DNA of 21,247 nucleotides from Pseudomonadota bacterium (GTDB lineage Bacteria; Pseudomonadota; Gammaproteobacteria; Burkholderiales; SG8-41): assembly GCA_023431245.1 (NCBI GenBank), contig JAEYXO010000051.1, positions 1 through 21,247 on the forward strand, written 5' to 3'. How positions within the stretch are numbered: position 1 is the first letter of the stretch; every line of letters begins with the position of its first letter. This document shows positions 1 through 6,599 of this stretch, one piece after another. Below the pieces are notes generated by a model that had not been told where the DNA came from, did no database searches, and saw only the letters and a list, made by a program, of their open reading frames with translations. The position numbers and the translations under genes are program-made.

Positions 1-420
1 CATCAGCCGGTGGGGAATGCCGGCCTCCATGAATTCCCCGCCCTGCACGACAAAACCCTGCCGTTCATAAAACCCGATGGCATGCGTCTGGGCGTGCAAT
101 TGCAGCCGGCGCATGCCGCGCTGCCGCGCCTGCAAGACCAGGAATTCCAGAAGCGCGCTGCCCGCCCCCTGGCCCCGCCATTCACGCAGCACCGCCATGC
201 GCCCGACATGGCCGTCGGGCAGCAGGCGGCCGGTGCCGACCGGCAGGCCATGGCTGTCCTGCGCAAGCGCATGCAGTGACAACGCATCGGCCTCGTCCCA
301 TTCCAGTTCTTCCGGAACCCGCTGCTCGACAACGAAGACCTCGCGCCGCAATGATTGCAGCACCGTCCGGTCGTCGGACCACGAGGCGGTGCGGACCGTG
401 AATTTCCCGGATCTGCGCAT
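1..420 (-). CDS. GNAT-family N-acetyltransferase (ElaA/YjcF-like), 3' end cut by window edge
   Basis: The frame read leftwards from an ATG at 418-420 is open for 140 codons to the first base of the window, so the C-terminus is missing. The protein begins MRRSGKFTVRTASWSDD and shows the GNAT acetyl-CoA-binding signature RMAVLREWRGQGAGSALLE (roughly residues 79-97, with the R-G-Q-G-A-G loop). A HAIGFYERQGF segment and GGEFMEAGIPH follow, which is the usual C-terminal block of the ElaA/YjcF-type subfamily. Family members transfer an acetyl group from acetyl-CoA to a small amine or a protein; the substrate cannot be read from the sequence. The gene is divergent from the aldolase gene, with only 23 bases between the two start codons. 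No Shine-Dalgarno sequence precedes the ATG. Only a few residues should be missing, since the GIPH block normally lies near the end. Confidence 0.88.
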   Translation of the reverse strand, partial: MRRSGKFTVRTASWSDDRTVLQSLRREVFVVEQRVPEELEWDEADALSLHALAQDSHGLPVGTGRLLPDGHVGRMAVLREWRGQGAGSALLEFLVLQARQRGMRRLQLHAQTHAIGFYERQGFVVQGGEFMEAGIPHRLM

Positions 421-427
421 GGCACTG

Positions 428-435
428 ATTATAAT
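428..435. promoter_or_regulatory. Palindromic shared -10 element between divergent genes
   Basis: The octamer ATTATAAT is a perfect palindrome and gives a consensus TATAAT -10 hexamer on each strand (430-435 plus, 433-428 minus). The start codons lie 8 bases (444, plus) and 7 bases (420, minus) beyond it, so both transcripts would begin at or within about two bases of their ATG. I see no convincing -35 hexamer on either strand and no ribosome-binding site. Promoter assignment is inference from the motif and its position. Confidence 0.5.
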
Positions 436-443
436 GAGCACCC

Positions 444-1631
444 ATGAAACCGGCCTGGGATGAAACCGAGGCGCGGCGCTGCGGCTCCGCGCTTGCCTTG
501 CGCACCTACACTTCGCGCCTGATCGGCAGCGATCCGTCGCTGGTGCTGCACGGCGGCGGAAACACTTCACTGAAGCTCGACGGCAGGCTGTACGTCAAAG
601 GCACCGGATCGGACCTCGCCGCCGTGCACGAGGCGGATTTCACCGCACTCGATCTTGCTGCGCTGCGCGGGCTGCTGGCAGACGACCGTCTGCCGGACGC
701 GGAACTGATGCGCCGCGTCGATGCCTGCAAACTGTCACCGACAGCGCCGAAGCCGTCGATCGAAACCCTGCTCCATGCCGCGCTGCCCCGCACCTTTGTC
801 GAACATGCGCATGCCGACGCCGTTCTCGCCGTGGCCAACGTGACGCGCAGCGCGGAAGCCTGTGCCGCAGCCTTTGGCAATCATGCGCCGCTGGTGCCTT
901 ACCGGCACTCAGGTGTCGCTCTGGCGCGTGCCTGCATATCGGTATTCGAGCGCAAAGCCACCCCCGACACCATAGGCCTGATACTCGCCTTTCATGGCGT
1001 GGTCGCATTCGGCGACACGGCGCGCGACTCCTACGCCAACCTGCTGCGGCTGGTCGCCATGGCCGAAGGTCATCTGCAGAAACATGCCGTCGCGCGGATC
1101 ACCGTAGCCAAGCCGCAAAATCCCGATCTTGCCGAAGCAGAACGCCTGCGCTCCGCGGCTTCTGCGCTTGCCGGCCATCCGCTGGCCATGAAAGTCGTCT
1201 GCACGCCCGAAACCCTGGCTTTCGCAGGACGTCCCGATCTTGCCGTGGTCTCCCAGCAGGGCCCGCCGACACCGCAACATGCGATTTTCACGAAGCGGGT
1301 ACCGCTGATCGACAGCGATGTCGCGGCCTATGCAGCGCGCTACCGCCGTTATCTTGAACGCACACTGGGGGGCGCCGCGGAAGGCCGCATCGATCCGGCG
1401 CCGCGGATCGCGCTGGACCCGCGATTCGGGCTTTGTGCCTTTGGCGTCAACGCGCGCTACGCCGCAATCGCCGCCGAAACCTACCTGCACGACATCGACA
1501 TCATCACCCGTGCCGCCACCCACGGCGACTACCGCGCGGCCGGTGAACATGACATTGCACGGGCCGAACTCGAATATGGCGGATTTGAACTGCGGGTGCG
1601 CGGACAGGCACTGATCGCAACGGAAGACTGA
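444..1631 (+). CDS. Class II aldolase/adducin-family protein (large, 395-residue form), probable sugar-phosphate aldolase
   Basis: The protein carries a class II (zinc-dependent) aldolase fold in its first 230 residues. Visible are the phosphate-loop-like LVLHGGGNTSLK (33-44), a candidate catalytic Glu in PSIETLLH (E107), the zinc ligands in EHAHAD (H121, H123) and the third ligand in LAFHGVVAFGD (H184), in the order known from fuculose-1-phosphate aldolase. At 395 residues it is longer than simple FucA or MtnB proteins (about 210-240). It resembles the aldolase half of bifunctional aldolase/short-chain dehydrogenase proteins, but without the dehydrogenase half. mtnA follows 4 bases downstream, so the two are surely co-transcribed. 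From this context I infer action on the MtnA product, 5-methylthio- or 5-deoxy-ribulose 1-phosphate, either as an aldolase (DHAP plus aldehyde) or less likely as an MtnB-type dehydratase. The substrate is not proven. Confidence 0.85.
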   Translation: MKPAWDETEARRCGSALALRTYTSRLIGSDPSLVLHGGGNTSLKLDGRLYVKGTGSDLAAVHEADFTALDLAALRGLLADDRLPDAELMRRVDACKLSPTAPKPSIETLLHAALPRTFVEHAHADAVLAVANVTRSAEACAAAFGNHAPLVPYRHSGVALARACISVFERKATPDTIGLILAFHGVVAFGDTARDSYANLLRLVAMAEGHLQKHAVARITVAKPQNPDLAEAERLRSAASALAGHPLAMKVVCTPETLAFAGRPDLAVVSQQGPPTPQHAIFTKRVPLIDSDVAAYAARYRRYLERTLGGAAEGRIDPAPRIALDPRFGLCAFGVNARYAAIAAETYLHDIDIITRAATHGDYRAAGEHDIARAELEYGGFELRVRGQALIATED

Positions 1632-1635
1632 CAGC

Positions 1636-2679
1636 ATGACCGCATTCCACACCCTGCGCTGGGCGGGTGATTCCCTCGAACTCCTGGACCAGAGACTGCT
1701 GCCTGCGCGCTGCGACTATCCGCGCTTCCGCAGCGCGGAAGCGGTGGCAGGCGCCATCCGTGACCTGGTGGTCAGGGGAGCGCCGGCCATCGGCTGCGCC
1801 GCCGCCTACGGCATTGCCGTGGAAGCGCGGCGCCTGCGCGACCTGCCCGCCGCGCAGTTCGAAGCCGGCCTGCGGCGCGCGTTCGACGTGCTGGGCGCAA
1901 GCCGTCCGACCGCCGTCAACCTGCATTGGGCACTGGAGCGCATGCGCACCTGCCTTGCCGGCAGTGCCGCCACGGACAACGGAAGCCGCGCCGATGCCCT
2001 GCTGGCCGCGGCGCAGGACATCGCGGAAGAGGACGTCCGCATCAACCGCGCGATGGGCACACACGGCGCCGCCCTGCTGCCCGATGTCTGCTGTGTGATG
2101 ACACATTGCAACGCCGGGGCGCTGGCCACCGCGGGACACGGCACGGCCCTGGGCATCATCCGTTCTGCATCAAATGCCGGCAAGAAAATCGAAGTCATCG
2201 CCAATGAAACACGCCCTTTCCTGCAGGGCGCGCGGCTGACCGCCTGGGAGCTGCGGCAGGACGGCATACCCGTTACCCTGATCGCCGACAGCGCGGCGGG
2301 TCACCTGATGGGACGGCGCAGCATCGATGCGGTGATCGTCGGCGCCGACCGGGTCGCCGCCAATGGCGACGTCGCCAACAAGATCGGCACTTACATGATG
2401 GCCGTGCTGGCGCGGCGCCACGGCATTCCCTTCTACGTGGCCTGCCCGCTGTCGACGATCGACCCGGCGACTCCCGACGGCGGCTCGATACCGATCGAGG
2501 AGAGGAATGCCGCAGAGGTTGCCGGTTATGGCAGCCTGCGCTGGGCGCCGGACGACATACGCATCGCCAATCCGGTGTTCGACGTGACGCCGGCGGAACT
2601 GGTCACCGCGCTGGTGACCGAACGGGGCGTGCTGGAAAACCCGTCACCTGCGGGCATCCGGAAGCTGATGGGCGGCTGA
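1636..2679 (+). CDS. mtnA: S-methyl-5-thioribose-1-phosphate isomerase
   Basis: MtnA converts 5-methylthioribose 1-phosphate (and in some bacteria 5-deoxyribose 1-phosphate) to the ribulose 1-phosphate, the second step in reclaiming methylthioadenosine. It belongs to the eIF2B-like fold. The 347-residue length is normal. Diagnostic stretches are VRGAPAIGCAAAYG (47-60), THCNAGALATAGHGTALG with the catalytic Cys158, NETRPFLQGARLTAWEL (190-206) and VIVGADRVAANGDVANKIGTY with the catalytic Asp238. The start ATG lies 4 bases after the stop of the aldolase gene, in an evident operon. No mtnP, mtnK, mtnB, mtnC or mtnD is in the window, so the classical methionine-returning branch is not represented locally and the aldolase is the only visible partner. 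Confidence 0.96.
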   Translation: MTAFHTLRWAGDSLELLDQRLLPARCDYPRFRSAEAVAGAIRDLVVRGAPAIGCAAAYGIAVEARRLRDLPAAQFEAGLRRAFDVLGASRPTAVNLHWALERMRTCLAGSAATDNGSRADALLAAAQDIAEEDVRINRAMGTHGAALLPDVCCVMTHCNAGALATAGHGTALGIIRSASNAGKKIEVIANETRPFLQGARLTAWELRQDGIPVTLIADSAAGHLMGRRSIDAVIVGADRVAANGDVANKIGTYMMAVLARRHGIPFYVACPLSTIDPATPDGGSIPIEERNAAEVAGYGSLRWAPDDIRIANPVFDVTPAELVTALVTERGVLENPSPAGIRKLMGG

Positions 2680-2712
2680 GCAGGCAGCTACCGTTTCCGG
2701 ACGCCTGGAATA

Positions 2713-3453
2713 TCAGATGGTCAAACCGCCGCTGACTTCGATCACGGCGCCGTTGATGTAGCTTGCTTCGTCCGAGGCCAGAAACGCGAAGGTATTGGCG
2801 ATTTCCTCGGGTTTGCCCAGGCGTCCCATCGGCACGCGCTCCTCCAGCGCATGGATGACCTTCTCGGGCACCGTGCTGATGATGGGAGTCGAGATGAAAC
2901 CCGGACAGACCGCATTCGAGCGTATCCCCTTGCGTCCCAGTTCGCGCGCCCAGGTCTTGGCCATGCCGATGACACCGAACTTCGCCGCAGCGTAATTCGT
3001 TTGCCCGAAATTGCCGTGAAGCCCGACAATCGATGACGAGTTGAGGATGACGCCCGATTTCTGCTCGAGCATCCTGTCAACCACGGCTCTCGTGCAGTTG
3101 TAGACACCCTTCAGATTGATGCCGATCACGCGGTCAAACTGCTCCTCGGTCATGTTCTTCAACTGCGCATCGGACACGATGCCGGCGTTGTTGACCAGGC
3201 AGTCAACCCTGCCCCATTGGTCCACGGTCGCCTTGACCATGGCTTCCAGCGACTTGATGTCCCGGACATCGGCAATATGGCCTATCGCCTCGCCTTTCGC
3301 GGCCCGGCATTGCGCCACGGTGTCGTCAATCCACTCCTGGTTGATGTCACAAACCATCACTTTCGCGCCTTCACGGGCGAATTTGAGGGCCGTGGCCTGC
3401 CCGATGCCGCGCCCGGCACCGGTGATGATTGCTACCTTGTCCTTGAGTCGCAT
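2713..3453 (-). CDS. fabG: SDR-family oxidoreductase, FabG-like 3-oxoacyl-ACP/3-hydroxyacyl dehydrogenase type
   Basis: A classical short-chain dehydrogenase/reductase of 246 residues. It has the cofactor loop TGAGRGIG (11-18), NNAG (88-91), Asn113, and the catalytic Ser141-Tyr154-Lys158 set in NSSSIVGLHGNFGQTNYAAAKFG, and ends NGAVIEVSGGLTI as FabG proteins do. The frame is open up to 3531, but I chose the ATG at 3453: MRLKDKVAIITGAGRGIG matches the family start and AAAGGCG lies just upstream. Asp36 at the end of the second beta strand (MVCDIN) is typical of NAD(H)-using SDRs, whereas true FabG reductases use NADPH. A catabolic or NADH-linked hydroxyacyl dehydrogenase is therefore possible, and the symbol is family-level only. 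It converges on mtnA with a 33-base gap and stands alone. Confidence 0.85.
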   Translation of the reverse strand: MRLKDKVAIITGAGRGIGQATALKFAREGAKVMVCDINQEWIDDTVAQCRAAKGEAIGHIADVRDIKSLEAMVKATVDQWGRVDCLVNNAGIVSDAQLKNMTEEQFDRVIGINLKGVYNCTRAVVDRMLEQKSGVILNSSSIVGLHGNFGQTNYAAAKFGVIGMAKTWARELGRKGIRSNAVCPGFISTPIISTVPEKVIHALEERVPMGRLGKPEEIANTFAFLASDEASYINGAVIEVSGGLTI

Positions 3454-3498
3454 GTATCGCCTTTGGGAATTGACCGCAGATTGATGTTCCTTTGCGGC

Positions 3499-3537
3499 GC
3501 ACAATTTATCCCATTCTGGCGCGATGCACAATTAATC
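3499..3537. repeat. Operator-like direct repeat upstream of the SDR gene
   Basis: GCACAATTTATC (3499-3510) and GCACAATTAATC (3526-3537) differ at one position and start 27 bases apart, 46-84 bases upstream of the SDR start codon. Read on the minus strand they are GATWAATTGTGC elements. Paired near-identical elements in the promoter zone of a single gene suggest a regulator-binding site; the regulator is unknown. Confidence 0.4.
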
Positions 3538-3570
3538 TGATTGTCCATTTCAACCCATTGATTTTTAACG

Positions 3571-3599
3571 TTTTGTGCGCAGCATTATGCGCAGCAAAA
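3571..3599. repeat. Compound inverted/direct repeat upstream of the SDR gene
   Basis: TTTTGTGCGCA (3571-3581) and TGCGCAGCAAAA (3588-3599) form an imperfect inverted repeat. Inside them TGCGCAGCA occurs twice (3576-3584 and 3588-3596), 12 bases apart. The element lies about 118 bases upstream of the SDR gene in an otherwise gene-free stretch (3454-3661) that is more AT-rich than its surroundings. It could be a transcription-factor site; its function is inferred only from position. Confidence 0.35.
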
Positions 3600-3602
3600 G
3601 AG

Positions 3603-3642
3603 GCCGGAAATGATCCATGATGCATCGCATTGATCATGCCGG
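3603..3642 (-). terminator. Hairpin after the L,D-transpeptidase gene, probable end of the guaB operon
   Basis: The arms GCCGG-AA-ATGATC and GATCAT-G-CCGGC pair to an 11-bp stem with a small internal loop, and the apical region contains the palindrome GATGCATC. It begins about 20 bases after the stop codon at 3662. On the minus strand it is followed by TCTTTTGC, a short T-rich stretch. This makes it a plausible but weak intrinsic terminator for the minus-strand operon. Confidence 0.5.
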
Positions 3643-3661
3643 CGGAATGCCAAGCCGCTGA

Positions 3662-4141
3662 TTATTCGACTATTTCCACCACCGTCCCGACCGGTATTCG
3701 CTCATAAAGATCCATAACATCCGCATTACGCATGCGAATGCAGCCAATCGAGCCCGGAACCCCCATCGGCACCGAATCCGGGCTGCCGTGGATATAGATA
3801 TAGCGGCGCATGGTATCGACCTCGCCCAGTCGGTTGCGGCCGACCTCGCAGCCGGACAGCCAGAGGATGCGTGTCAGCATCCAGTCACGCCCCGGAAAAG
3901 CCCGGCCCAGCGCCGGTGTATAGATTTCCCCGGTGGGACGGCGACCGACAAACACCGTATTTTCCGGCTGGCCCGTACCGATCTTGGCCCGGATGATGTG
4001 GCGGCCCAGAGGGGTGCAGAAACTGCCCCGGAGCTGTCCGGTGCCCTTCAATGCGCTGGAGATGGCGTAACCCTGCAGCAGGCGGCCCTGATCGTCGTAC
4101 AGGTCCAGGCGCTGCGATCCGATGTGGATGACGATTTTCAA
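3662..4141 (-). CDS. L,D-transpeptidase (YkuD domain) without signal peptide
   Basis: The YkuD catalytic block is clear: YIYIHGSPDSVPMGVPG followed by SIGCIRM, with His118, Ser131, the nucleophile Cys134 and Arg136. The 159-residue protein is almost entirely this one domain (LKIVIHIGSQRLDLYDDQGRLL at its start is the usual first strand pair). I chose the TTG start at 4139-4141: the domain begins exactly there, and TTG overlaps the tadA stop codon as TTGA, a coupling arrangement. The longer frame upstream lies inside tadA. Family members cross-link peptidoglycan or attach proteins to it in the periplasm, but this protein has no signal peptide or membrane segment. Export by another route, or a different role, has to be considered. 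Confidence 0.88.
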   Translation of the reverse strand: MKIVIHIGSQRLDLYDDQGRLLQGYAISSALKGTGQLRGSFCTPLGRHIIRAKIGTGQPENTVFVGRRPTGEIYTPALGRAFPGRDWMLTRILWLSGCEVGRNRLGEVDTMRRYIYIHGSPDSVPMGVPGSIGCIRMRNADVMDLYERIPVGTVVEIVE

Positions 4142-4593
4142 TTTCTGCCGCGTCGCCGTGCAAAAAAATCCTGCAGCAGGGCAACCGCCTCGTCGGCCAT
4201 CATGCCACCGCCGACTTCGGCATGGTGATTCAGATGCGGTTGCGAAAACAGGTCGATCGCGCTGCCGCAGGCGCCGGTTTTGGGATCGCGCGCACCGTAG
4301 ATCAACCGCCTGATGCGCGCGTGCATGATCGCTCCGGCACACATCACGCAAGGCTCCAGCGTCACATACAGATCGCACTCCGCGAGCCGGTAATTGCCGA
4401 GTGCCCTGCCCGCATCACGCATGGCCATGACTTCGGCGTGGGCTGTCGGATCGTTGCCGGCTATGGGCTGGTTGTAACCGCGGCCGACAATCGCACCGTC
4501 ATGAACCACCACCGCGCCGACCGGCACTTCACCCGCGGCTGCCGCCTGCGCGGCCAGCCTCAATGCCTCCTGCATGAACGCGGTGCCGTCCAT
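4138..4593 (-). CDS. tadA: tRNA-specific adenosine deaminase
   Basis: TadA deaminates adenosine 34 of tRNA-Arg(ACG) to inosine in the cytoplasm. The 151-residue protein shows the deaminase zinc and catalytic motifs HAEVMAM (His52 ligand, Glu54 proton shuttle) and EPCVMCAGAIMHARI (Cys82 and Cys85 ligands). They are preceded by the standard N-terminal stretch FMQEALRLAAQAAAAGEVPVGAVVV. Its start lies 6 bases after the stop of the yffB-like gene and its stop overlaps the start of the L,D-transpeptidase gene. It is therefore part of the minus-strand guaB-guaA-yffB-tadA transcript. No strong ribosome-binding site is visible, so translational coupling to the upstream gene is likely. Confidence 0.95.
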   Translation of the reverse strand: MDGTAFMQEALRLAAQAAAAGEVPVGAVVVHDGAIVGRGYNQPIAGNDPTAHAEVMAMRDAGRALGNYRLAECDLYVTLEPCVMCAGAIMHARIRRLIYGARDPKTGACGSAIDLFSQPHLNHHAEVGGGMMADEAVALLQDFFARRRGRN

Positions 4594-4599
4594 TCACGA

Positions 4600-4950
4600 T
4601 CAGGCCGGCATAGCCCGCGAATAAAGCTCGGGCCTGAATCCGAGCAGGCGCTGCCCGCCGAGATCCAGCACCGGCCGCTTGATCATCGACGGCTGCGCCA
4701 GCATCAGTGCAATGGCTTTGCGCTCATCCAGTTCCTGCCTGTCGGAATCCGGCAATTTGCGGAAGGTGGTGCCTGCACGGTTGAGCAGATTTTCCCACCC
4801 GAGCTCGCTGCACCAGTGCTGCAGGCGCCCGGCGTCAATGCCTGCAGTTTTGTAGTCGTGAAAGACGTACTCGATTTTCCGTTCATCAAGCCAGGCACGG
4901 GCTTTCTTGACCGTATCGCAGTTGCGGATGCCGTACAGCGTGATGGCCAA
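4600..4950 (-). CDS. yffB: ArsC/Spx-family protein, YffB-like
   Basis: A 116-residue thioredoxin-fold protein of the arsenate reductase-like family. LYGIRNCDTVKKARAWLDE contains a single active-site-like Cys10, followed by FHDYK, LGWENLLNRAGTTFRKL and IKRPVLDLGGQRLLGF, the set shared with E. coli YffB. The CxxC motif of glutaredoxins is absent. YffB proteins are not established arsenate reductases and their physiological role is unclear. I chose the TTG start at 4948-4950 because AGAGGAG (4958-4964) lies 7 bases upstream and family members begin with this stretch; the frame continues upstream to 5019 inside guaA without support. It sits 25 bases after guaA and 6 before tadA. Confidence 0.9.
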   Translation of the reverse strand: MAITLYGIRNCDTVKKARAWLDERKIEYVFHDYKTAGIDAGRLQHWCSELGWENLLNRAGTTFRKLPDSDRQELDERKAIALMLAQPSMIKRPVLDLGGQRLLGFRPELYSRAMPA

Positions 4951-4957
4951 CTTTATG

Positions 4958-4964
4958 CTCCTCT
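4958..4964 (-). promoter_or_regulatory. Ribosome-binding site deciding the TTG start of the yffB-like gene
   Basis: AGAGGAG on the minus strand lies 7 bases upstream of the TTG at 4948-4950. No ATG or GTG with comparable support exists near the conserved N-terminus, so this site fixes the start. Confidence 0.75.
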
Positions 4965-4975
4965 GCCGGGAAACC

Positions 4976-6547
4976 TCACTCCCACTCGATCGTGGCAGGC
5001 GGTTTTCCGGAAACGTCATACACCACGCGGTTGATGCCGCGCACTTCGTTGATGATGCGGTTCGACACCCTGGCCAGCAGGCTGTACGGCAGCTCCGCCC
5101 AGTGGGCGGTCATGAAGTCCGTGGTTTGCACGGCCCGCAGCGCAACCACGTATTCGTAAGTGCGGCCGTCGCCCATCACGCCCACCGATTTCACCGGCAG
5201 GAACACCGCAAAAGCCTGCGCGGTCTTGTCATACCAGCCCGATGCGCGCAGCTCATCGATGAAAATCGCATCCGCTTCGCGCAGCAGGTCGGCGTACTGC
5301 GCCTTCACTTCGCCGAGAATGCGCACGCCGAGCCCGGGGCCGGGGAACGGATGCCGGAACACCATTTCCCGCGGCAGGCCCAGCGCGATGCCGAGATCGC
5401 GAACCTCGTCCTTGAACAGTTCACGCAGGGGTTCCAGCAGCTTCAGATGCAACGTGTCGGGCAGGCCGCCGACATTGTGGTGCGACTTGATGGTATGCGC
5501 CTTCTTGGTCTTGGCGCCGGCCGACTCGATGACGTCCGGATAGATCGTGCCCTGCGCCAGCCATTTCGCCGCGGGCAGTTTTGCGGACTCAGCCTGGAAC
5601 ACCTCGACGAACTCGCGACCGATGATTTTCCGCTTCTGTTCGGGATCAGTGACCCCGGCCAGATGGCGCATGAACTGCTCGCGCGCATCGACATGGATCA
5701 CCTTCACACCCAGGTTTTGCGCAAAAGTGGCCATCACCTGGTCGGCCTCGTTGAGCCGCAGCAGGCCGTTGTCGACAAATACGCAGGTCAGCTGCTTGCC
5801 GATCGCACGGTGGATCAGCGCAGCAGCCACCGACGAGTCAACACCGCCCGAAAGGCCGAGGATGACCTCCTCGTTGCCCACCTCGCGCCTGATGCGTGCA
5901 ACGGCCTCATCGACATAATCGGGCATGCTCCAGTCGCCCTTCAGGCCGCAGATTCCCAGCACAAAACGTTCGATCAGGGCCCTGCCCTGGGGCGTATGCG
6001 TGACTTCGGGATGGAACTGCACGGCGTAGAAACTGCGCGTCTCGTCGGCCATGCCGGCAATGGGGCAGCTGTCATTGCTCGCCATCAGCCTGAAGCCGGG
6101 CGGCATGTCGATCACCTTGTCGCCGTGACTCATCCAGACATCAAGCATGCCGTGGCCTTCCGCAGTAACGCGGTCCTGGATGCCTTTCAGCAGTGCCGTG
6201 TGGCCGCGCGCACGCACCTCGGCATAGCCGAATTCGCGCACCTTGCCCATTTCGACCTTGCCGCCCAGTTGTTCGGCCATGGCCTGCATGCCGTAGCAGA
6301 TGCCCAGGACCGGCACGCCCAGTTCGTACACCAGGGCGGGCGCCCGCGGCGTGCTGTCCTCCCAGACGGAGGCCGGACCGCCCGAAAGGATCACACCGGC
6401 GGGCTTGAAAGCCCTGATGAAATCATCGGTGACGTCGTGCGGGTGGAGTTCGCAGTAGACGTGCAGTTCGCGCACCCGGCGCGCGATCAACTGGGTGTAT
6501 TGCGAGCCAAAATCGAGAATCAGGATTTTTTCGTGATGCACGGGCAT
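4976..6547 (-). CDS. guaA: GMP synthase (glutamine-hydrolysing)
   Basis: GuaA aminates XMP to GMP with glutamine and ATP, the last step of guanine nucleotide synthesis. Its 523 residues are of normal length. The N-terminal class I amidotransferase shows LGICYGMQAM with the nucleophile Cys84, and VQFHPEVTHT with His179 and Glu181. The ATP-pyrophosphatase domain shows the P-loop LSGGVDSSV (232-240), and the dimerisation domain ends in TIEWE. The ATG at 6547 gives the standard start MPVHHEKILILDFGSQYTQLIARRVRE; the frame is open further upstream only because it runs back across the intergenic region and the end of guaB. It lies 52 bases downstream of guaB with a hairpin in between. No strong ribosome-binding site is seen. 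Confidence 0.98.
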   Translation of the reverse strand: MPVHHEKILILDFGSQYTQLIARRVRELHVYCELHPHDVTDDFIRAFKPAGVILSGGPASVWEDSTPRAPALVYELGVPVLGICYGMQAMAEQLGGKVEMGKVREFGYAEVRARGHTALLKGIQDRVTAEGHGMLDVWMSHGDKVIDMPPGFRLMASNDSCPIAGMADETRSFYAVQFHPEVTHTPQGRALIERFVLGICGLKGDWSMPDYVDEAVARIRREVGNEEVILGLSGGVDSSVAAALIHRAIGKQLTCVFVDNGLLRLNEADQVMATFAQNLGVKVIHVDAREQFMRHLAGVTDPEQKRKIIGREFVEVFQAESAKLPAAKWLAQGTIYPDVIESAGAKTKKAHTIKSHHNVGGLPDTLHLKLLEPLRELFKDEVRDLGIALGLPREMVFRHPFPGPGLGVRILGEVKAQYADLLREADAIFIDELRASGWYDKTAQAFAVFLPVKSVGVMGDGRTYEYVVALRAVQTTDFMTAHWAELPYSLLARVSNRIINEVRGINRVVYDVSGKPPATIEWE

Positions 6548-6572
6548 TACCGTTGCGGCTGGTTGTGAGGTG

Positions 6573-6591
6573 CCTGCGCCGGTGGCGCAGG
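6573..6591 (-). other. Perfect hairpin between guaB and guaA
   Basis: CCTGCGCC-ACC-GGCGCAGG forms an 8-bp stem with a three-base loop, 8 bases after the guaB stop and about 25 bases before the guaA start. There is no T-run, so it is not a standard intrinsic terminator. It may protect the guaB end of the message or set the guaB:guaA ratio. Confidence 0.6.
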
Positions 6592-6599
6592 AATGCAGG

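Noticed and set aside
3..425. 140-residue closed minus-strand frame at the left edge.
   Set aside because: It is Cys/Arg/Ser-rich and frameshifted relative to the real acetyltransferase frame, which is open to the edge.
4142..4378. N-terminal extension of the L,D-transpeptidase to 238 residues.
   Set aside because: The extension is tadA read in another frame, is Arg/Ser-rich nonsense and has no signal peptide; the YkuD domain starts at the TTG.
4907..6568. 553-residue plus-strand reading frame.
   Set aside because: It is antisense to guaA, His/Arg-rich and without any domain, as expected for the shadow frame of a GC-rich gene.
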